Assembly: GCA_023474155.1 (NCBI GenBank)
Contig: JAMCYJ010000045.1
Location: 25,276 to 37,031 of the forward strand
DNA from: Candidatus Martarchaeota archaeon
GTDB taxonomy: Archaea > Micrarchaeota > Micrarchaeia > Micrarchaeales > Micrarchaeaceae
Length of the DNA stretch: 11,756 nt
Direction: 5' to 3'
This document shows, one piece after another, positions 7,978-11,756 of the stretch (position 1 is the first letter of the stretch; each line of letters starts with the position of its first letter). The notes beneath the pieces were generated by a model, which worked only from the letters and a program-made list of their open reading frames with translations, had not been told where the DNA came from and made no database searches. Position numbers and translations under genes: made by a program.

Positions 7978-8053
7978 ACCTAATAAATAATAAAATAGAA
8001 TTTTCAGATGCGGCAGGGGCTTTTTGTTTTCGAATAAGCCATGCGCGTCGCAA

Positions 8054-8085
8054 ATAATATTAAGATTTAGATTTTTTAATATTAT
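8054..8085. repeat. AT-only inverted repeat over the 3' end of the membrane-protein gene
   Basis: ATAATATTA (8054-8062) and TAATATTAT (8077-8085) are perfect 9-base arms with a 14-base loop. They bracket the last codons and the TAA (8062-8060) of the membrane-protein gene. The hairpin would be weak because it has no G or C. It may mark the end of the ribosomal-protein transcript or be due to base composition. Confidence 0.35.
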
Positions 8086-8542
8086 GTTTTAATTTGAAGA
8101 AATAGAGGACAGCGCTTGCAAAACTCATGATTCCTATGAAAATCAGGAACAATCCTATGATGAATTTTATCAGCTCAAGCAGCACTAGAAACCCAAACGA
8201 GATCTGATGGGAATAAAGCTTGAAATGTATCAACAGAAGACCGAAGAATATGAAAAGAATGCTGAAAAACGCACCTATTGAAAAATCCTCATAGTCGGAA
8301 ACGGCAAAATATTTTGCAGTTTTTGCATTTATCTTAAATTTGGATTTATCCTTTATTTTCAAGACGGCAACCGCGAAAAATCCCGCTCCCAATCCAAGAA
8401 ACATGCCTACAACATCGAACCTGAACAGGATTCCAAAAGCAAAACCTGTAAATAGCAAGGATAAAAAAATTAAAATTGAAATTTTGTTGCTTTCAGATCT
8501 CCTGTAGCGCTCCGCATATATGCCGCTGTTATTGCCTTTCAT
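8060..8542 (-). CDS. Membrane protein of unknown function, four predicted helices
   Basis: The family is not recognised. The 160-residue product has a basic, polar N-terminus (1-18), hydrophobic segments at about 20-39, 44-61, 87-107 and 115-148 (long enough for one or two helices), and a Lys-rich tail (KLKHNIKKSKS). No catalytic or ligand motif is visible, and the only loop of size (about 62-86) is basic. It begins six bases after the L24e stop, with TAGGA just upstream as a weak Shine-Dalgarno site, so it is almost certainly co-transcribed with the ribosomal proteins. In many archaea ndk follows L7Ae-S28e-L24e, and this gene occupies that place. A role in ribosome or membrane biology is only a guess. 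Confidence 0.85.
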   Translation of the reverse strand: MKGNNSGIYAERYRRSESNKISILIFLSLLFTGFAFGILFRFDVVGMFLGLGAGFFAVAVLKIKDKSKFKINAKTAKYFAVSDYEDFSIGAFFSILFIFFGLLLIHFKLYSHQISFGFLVLLELIKFIIGLFLIFIGIMSFASAVLYFFKLKHNIKKSKS

Positions 8543-8548
8543 TTCCTA

Positions 8549-8752
8549 TCATTGGGTCTTTTTGACTTTGCTTCTCGCTGCGACTGCCTCCGCAGTCTTT
8601 GACTTGTTGCTTGAGTTTTTGGACAGCTTCCTGCGGCCTTTGCTGTTTTTAAAGCAGGTGCCCGTGCAGAAATAGCTTATCGTCCCTGCCTTGTTTACAA
8701 ACATTATTCCCTTTCCTTCCCCAAGGTCTTTCGAGCAATAAGAACATTTCAT
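8549..8752 (-). CDS. rpl24e: Large-subunit ribosomal protein eL24 (L24e)
   Basis: This is a small zinc-ribbon protein of the archaeal/eukaryotic 50S/60S subunit, with no bacterial homologue. The 67-residue product has CxxC (Cys3, Cys6) and CxxxC (Cys29, Cys33), the complete zinc-binding set, with F-V-N-K-A-G-T between and the GRRKLSK basic patch near 39-45. The Ser/Lys/Ala-rich tail is typical for RNA contact. The ATG at 8752 has no Shine-Dalgarno site, and the 65-base spacer before it is AT-rich, so an internal promoter or a leaderless start is possible. It lies in the conserved L7Ae-S28e-L24e order. Confidence 0.95.
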   Translation of the reverse strand: MKCSYCSKDLGEGKGIMFVNKAGTISYFCTGTCFKNSKGRRKLSKNSSNKSKTAEAVAARSKVKKTQ

Positions 8753-8817
8753 AAAATCATTATAATATCTCTAATTTATTAAAGCAAATGATAGAATATA
8801 TTGATAGGGTATTTTAT

Positions 8818-9057
8818 TTATTTGACCTTTATTTCCCTTGCCTCCCTGTTTGTATCCGGCAGCCTTATGACGTCCCCTGACTTGATCGGGCCTACGACAT
8901 TCCTCTTTATTATTCTGTTTTTGTCCTTGCCCTCGAGTATCTTGCATACTATAAAGTATATCTCTCCGTAAATGCCTGTCTTGGCGCGTTTCTCGACTTC
9001 AATTACTTCTGCCAGAAAGCCCTGAAAACGGTTTTCTGCCTCATTTTGCTCTACCAT
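8818..9057 (-). CDS. rps28e: Small-subunit ribosomal protein eS28 (S28e)
   Basis: This OB-fold protein of the archaeal/eukaryotic small subunit sits near the mRNA exit and is absent from bacteria. The 79-residue product shows the family blocks AEVIEV, KTGIYGEI, ILEGKDKNRIIKRNVVGP and the terminal LPDTNREAREIK. The ATG at 9057 is preferred to the in-frame TTG at 9066 because it matches the usual short acidic N-terminus. No Shine-Dalgarno site is visible. The 75-base gap to L7Ae contains two short palindromes. Confidence 0.95.
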   Translation of the reverse strand: MVEQNEAENRFQGFLAEVIEVEKRAKTGIYGEIYFIVCKILEGKDKNRIIKRNVVGPIKSGDVIRLPDTNREAREIKVK

Positions 9058-9097
9058 TGTAATCAACTTAACTTTTATTCGATAATTAATTTATTCG

Positions 9098-9133
9098 ATC
9101 CTGAGGATTAAACCCGTAGCAATATCCGAGGAT
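9098..9133. repeat. Two short inverted repeats between L7Ae and S28e genes
   Basis: ATCCT-G-AGGAT (9098-9108) and ATCC-GA-GGAT (9124-9133) lie in the spacer, the second touching the L7Ae stop codon. The same half-site appears in the palindrome at 9612-9623 upstream of L7Ae. A direct repeat TTATTCGAT (9075-9083 and 9091-9099) adjoins. They may be operator or RNA hairpin sites, or chance. Confidence 0.4.
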
Positions 9134-9501
9134 CACTGCTTGCTTTTTCCTGTTATCAGGGAAATTATCTCCTTTATCTTGTCTGCCGCCTCTCCTTCTT
9201 TTTCAACGGAAACAGCAGTGCACGGGACATTCAGGCCTATTGATTTGCCAAGGTCTTCCTTTGTCGCAAGGTACGAATAGGAGATCTTCTTTTCATCGCA
9301 TAGCTTTGGCAGGTGCATCACAACCTCTTCAGGCTGCACGTCCTTTGCAATCACGACAAACTTGGCAAGGTTTCTTTCAATGCTTTTCGTCACCTCGTTC
9401 GCGCCTTTCTTTACTGTTCCAGATGTGCTCACAATCTTTAACGCCTCCTGCGTCTTCGCCATTACTTCGTCGGATACTTCGAATTTTATATAGGATACCA
9501 T
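9133..9501 (-). CDS. rpl7ae: Ribosomal protein L7Ae (eL8), kink-turn RNA-binding protein
   Basis: L7Ae binds kink-turns in 23S rRNA, in box C/D and H/ACA guide RNPs, and in archaeal RNase P. The 122-residue product carries the RNA-binding block KKGANEVTKSIER (about 31-43), the FVVIAKDVQPEEVVMHLP strand-helix unit, LCDEKKISYSY, and KEDLGKSIGL. The common Gly after SIER is Asn here. ATG 9501 is chosen over the in-frame GTG at 9516 because AGGTG (9511-9507) sits at Shine-Dalgarno distance from the ATG and the protein then starts MVSYIKFEV, as in relatives. It is the first gene of the ribosomal cluster, with a candidate TATA box about 240 bases upstream that would leave a long leader. Archaeal L7Ae is reported to repress its own translation by leader binding. 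Confidence 0.95.
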   Translation of the reverse strand: MVSYIKFEVSDEVMAKTQEALKIVSTSGTVKKGANEVTKSIERNLAKFVVIAKDVQPEEVVMHLPKLCDEKKISYSYLATKEDLGKSIGLNVPCTAVSVEKEGEAADKIKEIISLITGKSKQ

Positions 9502-9506
9502 ATTAA

Positions 9507-9511
9507 CACCT
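9507..9511 (-). promoter_or_regulatory. Shine-Dalgarno site of L7Ae
   Basis: AGGTG stands five bases before ATG 9501, within the usual spacing. It supports that start over the upstream GTG codon at 9516, which would place this site inside the gene. Confidence 0.6.
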
Positions 9512-9611
9512 ATCACTTTTGGTCATTTAGATATTTAGCATTATTTAGAATATTTTAAATTAAAATAAAAAAGTCTGTCTATATTGAATCTAAGTCCTCT
9601 CTTGACAATCA

Positions 9612-9623
9612 AGGATTAATCCT
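9612..9623. repeat. Perfect 12-bp palindrome in the L7Ae leader
   Basis: AGGATTAATCCT is its own reverse complement. Its AGGA half could alternatively pair with TCCT at 9595-9598, extending the neighbouring stem-loop, so two folds of the leader are mutually exclusive. The half-site recurs in the L7Ae-S28e spacer. Confidence 0.55.
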
Positions 9624-9740
9624 CTGCTTTTTGTGTTTTGCGCTTAGCGCTTAAATAGCATGAATATTGATTGCAAGTAAACAGGCACGGCTGCAAATTT
9701 CAGACGAATAAAGATAAACAGATAATATAAAACAAAAAAG

Positions 9741-9748
9741 TATATAAA
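9741..9748 (-). promoter_or_regulatory. TATA box, probably for the L7Ae cluster
   Basis: The minus strand reads GATTTATATAC, containing TTTATATA, near the archaeal consensus. It lies 57 bases beyond the stop of the upstream peptidase gene and points toward L7Ae. A T-rich run follows directly. Confidence 0.5.
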
Positions 9749-9804
9749 TCTATGTGATAAAGCCCTGCTGCCGTTATAGATTTGCATTTGCCAGAAACTG
9801 CAAT

Positions 9805-10932
9805 TCATCTTTTTAGCTGTTTATTTGCCGAAGTCTTATTTGCAGCGGGCGCTGTCTTTACAGGCAGGATCTTATTTGTTCTCCGGACTTCAAAGCCTAG
9901 CCCGTGGTTGATAATTTTTGACGGGACCGCTCTGAGCTGCAGCGCGTTTGGACGGCCGTCTTTCCAATGCAAATTCGCCATGATGTCAGTTTTGCTTTTC
10001 AGCTCGCCAAGAGGCAGCGTGTTCGAATTTACAGTTGCGACTGCGGATTCAAATTTTATTGTTTCAAAATAAGACAGGCTGCATAGGATCGGAATGCGAA
10101 ATGACGCCCCATTTTCAAGGGCAATTTTAGGGGCAACGGTTGAATCCTCAACAATCCATTCGCCTGACATCATTGATGATTTGTAAGTGACTATTTTTTT
10201 GAAGGTTTGGTTGCGGGTCAGGTCGTCAATGATAATTTCCCACTGGTTTTTGCCTTTGTTCAGAAGGTTTATTTCTGCGTAAATTTCATCGCCAGGCTTC
10301 GCTGCCAATTCTTTTCTCGGTATATATACTGGATGCGAAGGCAAAAGCTCGTACCATGCCTGGTTAACGAATTTTTTTTCTTTTTTTGAATAACTCGAAT
10401 CAACCCCGGTCTGTATCAATGTCCTGTCATAAGATTTGCTGCCTCCTATCCCTATCCATTCGCTTACGTCGCTCGGAGGCCTTACGACCAGAAAAAAAGG
10501 CATGCCATTTAAATTTATAATAATTAAATTCTTTTTCGGCTTTACGTATTTAATTTCAGGCACATTCCATTCCCCTTTAATTCCTGAGACGACAGGAAGG
10601 GGGTGCTTAAAACTAGATTCGGTAATATATCCGCTCCAATTCCGTGAAAGGGAAACCGAAAAGGCATGGGCGTTATTTCTGTTTTTTTGGGCAGAGGCAA
10701 CAACAGGAGCGCCTGCATTGTTGTTTTCATTGTATCTGCCTGAGACATTGCCTGATACCTTGCCTGATATGCTGGCAGGCGAGGCAGCAAGCGCAACCGC
10801 GATAAATGAAGCCGCCGCGATGTTTTTCAACCTGCCTGCAATATTCCATGCCTGCTCCGCGCCGCCGTTTTTATGCCTTAAAAATTTTCGGCTGCTTTCA
10901 TCAACATCCTGCTTGTTTTTAAACACTTGCAT
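9805..10932 (-). CDS. Secreted peptidase G1 (eqolisin-like glutamic peptidase)
   Basis: This is a predicted extracellular acid endopeptidase using a Gln/Glu catalytic dyad. The 375-residue product has a basic N-terminus, a hydrophobic export or anchor segment (about 37-56, IAAASFIAVALAASPASIS), a low-complexity linker (57-92), then the beta-sandwich domain: NWSGY (98-102), GEWNVPE (120-126), SEWIGIGG (157-164), LIQTGVD (172-178), QAWYELLP (191-198), KPGDEI (212-217) and SGEWIVED (256-263). Gln174 and Glu258 correspond to Gln53 and Glu136 of scytalidoglutamic peptidase, with a spacing of 84 against 83. Known eqolisins are mainly fungal, with fewer prokaryotic members. A Lys/Ala/Asn tail follows. 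A TATA box lies 38-45 bases upstream, so it is probably a monocistronic gene. Whether it is released or membrane-anchored is unclear. Confidence 0.87.
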   Translation of the reverse strand: MQVFKNKQDVDESSRKFLRHKNGGAEQAWNIAGRLKNIAAASFIAVALAASPASISGKVSGNVSGRYNENNNAGAPVVASAQKNRNNAHAFSVSLSRNWSGYITESSFKHPLPVVSGIKGEWNVPEIKYVKPKKNLIIINLNGMPFFLVVRPPSDVSEWIGIGGSKSYDRTLIQTGVDSSYSKKEKKFVNQAWYELLPSHPVYIPRKELAAKPGDEIYAEINLLNKGKNQWEIIIDDLTRNQTFKKIVTYKSSMMSGEWIVEDSTVAPKIALENGASFRIPILCSLSYFETIKFESAVATVNSNTLPLGELKSKTDIMANLHWKDGRPNALQLRAVPSKIINHGLGFEVRRTNKILPVKTAPAANKTSANKQLKR

Positions 10933-10969
10933 TTTACCATCATATATGCATAAGAATTTATTGAGTAGG

Positions 10970-10977
10970 ATATAAAA
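10970..10977 (-). promoter_or_regulatory. TATA box of the G1 peptidase gene
   Basis: The minus strand reads CTTTTATATCC, containing TTTTATAT, about 40 bases before ATG 10932. A start about 25 bases downstream of it would give a leader of roughly 15 nt containing GATGGT, a weak ribosome-binding candidate. Confidence 0.5.
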
Positions 10978-11004
10978 GGCTTGTGTACAGGGAATAAAAC
11001 GAGA

Positions 11005-11181
11005 TTATTGCCACCCTATCAAATTATTTTGCTTTTTTATGATAAAATCAACTTCAAATGAATTTCTATAAAAAAACTTCGCGCCAGAAGCCGACATTGC
11101 AATATTTTCAAGCATCTTTGGCATTATTTGGCTTGTATCATCTCCAAGTGCAAAGGATATATTAGGGGTAAATAATGCCAT
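11005..11181 (-). pseudogene. Remnant of an archaeal AAA ATPase C-terminus (DUF4143-like)
   Basis: A 58-residue frame runs from ATG 11181 to TAA 11007-11005, and stays open upstream to the TGA at 11220-11218. Residues PKMLENIAM and FFYRNSFEVDFIIKK resemble the 'ENLV ... YYWR ... EVDFVIK' core of the DUF4143 domain that ends archaeal ATP-binding (AAA_14) proteins. The stretch between the two blocks is shorter than usual and the frame stops soon after EVDFIIKK, so catalytic and nuclease-like parts are missing. Another frame just upstream (about 11247-11194, IIEKLLQINEKYRINLFF) may be a frameshifted continuation. It is too short to be a functional ATPase. The spacers on either side (10933-11004 and 11182-11257) hold nothing else recognisable apart from the peptidase promoter. 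Confidence 0.5.
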
Positions 11182-11257
11182 TGGCCGCCCTAAAAAAACA
11201 GGTTGATTCTGTATTTCTCATTGATTTGCAAAAGCTTTTCTATAATGATTTGAATTG

Positions 11258-11756
11258 TCAATCTTTTTTAACCGAACAATTCAAAATATTCTTTATAGCC
11301 TTCAATTCTGTTTTCATAGTGCCCGAGTTATTGGCTTTTGGCTTTTTATTAACAGATAATAAATCACTGTAAGATTTTTTCTCTTTTTTATATTTAGAAA
11401 GATTTAACTTTTTTACAATTTCATTGAATTCCTGCATTGAATATTTAATACTTTTGTTACCCACAACAGTTTCAAGTTCCAAAAAAGTTCCTAAGGTCTT
11501 AACTTGATCAAGATGTATACGAGTATTTTTATACAACCAAAGATCTCTATTTTTTTCTACTATTACCAGTTTACCAAAGGTTTTAGTGAACCTATATTTT
11601 AGTGTTTTTATTGATTCTTTTTTTAAATTAAAAATATAATAATTAGAAATTTTTCTAGTGAGTTCATCTGGTCGCAGGTAAAATATCAATTCGTAAGCAG
11701 AATTGTTAATTTCTCTTAATTTCAATCTACCGAACATTGAATTATAATAAGTGTCA
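11258..11756 (-). CDS. CYTH-domain protein (class IV adenylate cyclase / triphosphatase type), 5' end beyond window
   Basis: This is a triphosphate tunnel metalloenzyme that acts on nucleotide, thiamine or inorganic triphosphates. The substrate cannot be told from sequence. The frame is open to the window edge and the residues before the first Met already match the family (DTYYNSMFGRLKLREI), so the ATG at 11737 is internal and the N-terminal ExExK motif lies outside. Tunnel residues visible are GRLKLRE, YLRPDE, a basic KYRF strand, RIHLDQVKTLGTFLELE (the most diagnostic block) and the terminal SYSDLL. Some 30 residues of Lys/Asn-rich tail follow SYSDLL. It is markedly more AT-rich than the gatCAB-aspS genes, with many runs of T or A, which may indicate a different origin. 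Ends with TGA at 11260-11258. Confidence 0.86.
   Translation of the reverse strand, partial: DTYYNSMFGRLKLREINNSAYELIFYLRPDELTRKISNYYIFNLKKESIKTLKYRFTKTFGKLVIVEKNRDLWLYKNTRIHLDQVKTLGTFLELETVVGNKSIKYSMQEFNEIVKKLNLSKYKKEKKSYSDLLSVNKKPKANNSGTMKTELKAIKNILNCSVKKD

Larger units (their letters stand above)
9517..9804 (-). promoter_or_regulatory. Long leader/promoter region of the L7Ae-S28e-L24e cluster
   Basis: This is a 288-base non-coding spacer. A consensus-like archaeal TATA box (TTTATATA) lies at 9748-9741, predicting a transcript start near 9720 and a leader of about 220 nt. The leader has a stem-loop CTTGA-CAA-TCAAG (9601-9613), an overlapping 12-base palindrome (9612-9623), and GCGC-TTA-GCGC (9640-9650). 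Closer AT-rich stretches near 9550-9565 could hold a second promoter. No reading frame of note is seen in it. A kink-turn could not be convincingly drawn. Confidence 0.45.

Noticed and set aside
9595..9615. A kink-turn formed by UCCU...GA...GA...AGGA in the L7Ae leader
   Set aside because: The bulge has the wrong length and the same bases form a better simple stem-loop (CTTGA/TCAAG), so it is not claimed as a kink-turn.
11175..11372. Plus-strand frame of 65 codons
   Set aside because: It overlaps the end of the CYTH gene and the ATPase remnant in antisense, and is hydrophobic only because the opposite strand is Lys/Asn-rich.
11258..11737. ATG at 11737 as the start of the CYTH gene
   Set aside because: The residues encoded upstream of it up to the window edge continue the CYTH family match, so the gene begins outside the window.

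Overview
The window suggests an archaeal genome with every gene on the minus strand. Three adjacent genes encode ribosomal proteins of archaeal/eukaryotic type (L7Ae/eL8, S28e, L24e), several gene starts fit archaeal promoters or weak Shine-Dalgarno sites, and the surface proteins are Asn/Ser/Thr-rich. A secreted eqolisin-type (G1) peptidase, a family whose known members work in acid, together with the small reduced gene set, makes an acidophilic DPANN-type lineage (for example Micrarchaeota/Parvarchaeota, 'ARMAN') a reasonable guess. The taxonomy is inference.

Layout from right to left, which is the direction of transcription. At 11258-11756 lies the 3' part of a CYTH-domain (triphosphate tunnel) enzyme that enters from beyond the window. 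At 11005-11181 a 58-codon reading frame looks like the decayed C-terminus of an archaeal AAA ATPase (DUF4143-like). At 9805-10932 is a secreted G1 glutamic peptidase with its own TATA box. A 300-base spacer with a TATA box and several short palindromes leads into the ribosomal-protein cluster L7Ae (9133-9501), S28e (8818-9057) and L24e (8549-8752), followed closely by an unrecognised four-helix membrane protein (8060-8542). After a short AT-rich gap comes a tight four-gene operon, gatC-gatA-gatB-aspS (7977 down to 3207), with ATGA overlaps or direct abutment at each junction. Last, a large exported Ig-repeat surface protein runs from about 2937 (or 2909) off the left edge. No stop codon occurs in its frame over 2961 bases.

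The most coherent functional unit is gatCAB-aspS. The AspRS is the 600-residue bacterial type with a GAD insertion, not the roughly 430-residue archaeal type. It carries the His in its anticodon-binding domain that is associated with non-discriminating enzymes. Such an enzyme would charge both tRNA-Asp and tRNA-Asn with Asp, and the co-transcribed amidotransferase would convert Asp-tRNA-Asn to Asn-tRNA-Asn. The operon therefore looks like a self-contained Asn-tRNA module, probably with bacterial ancestry for at least the synthetase.

The other notable point is the start of the surface-protein gene. A run of eight G separates an ATG from the signal-peptide frame, and one base more would join them. 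This is either phase variation or a homopolymer sequencing error, unless the gene starts at an upstream TTG. No tRNA, rRNA, CRISPR array or insertion sequence was found.
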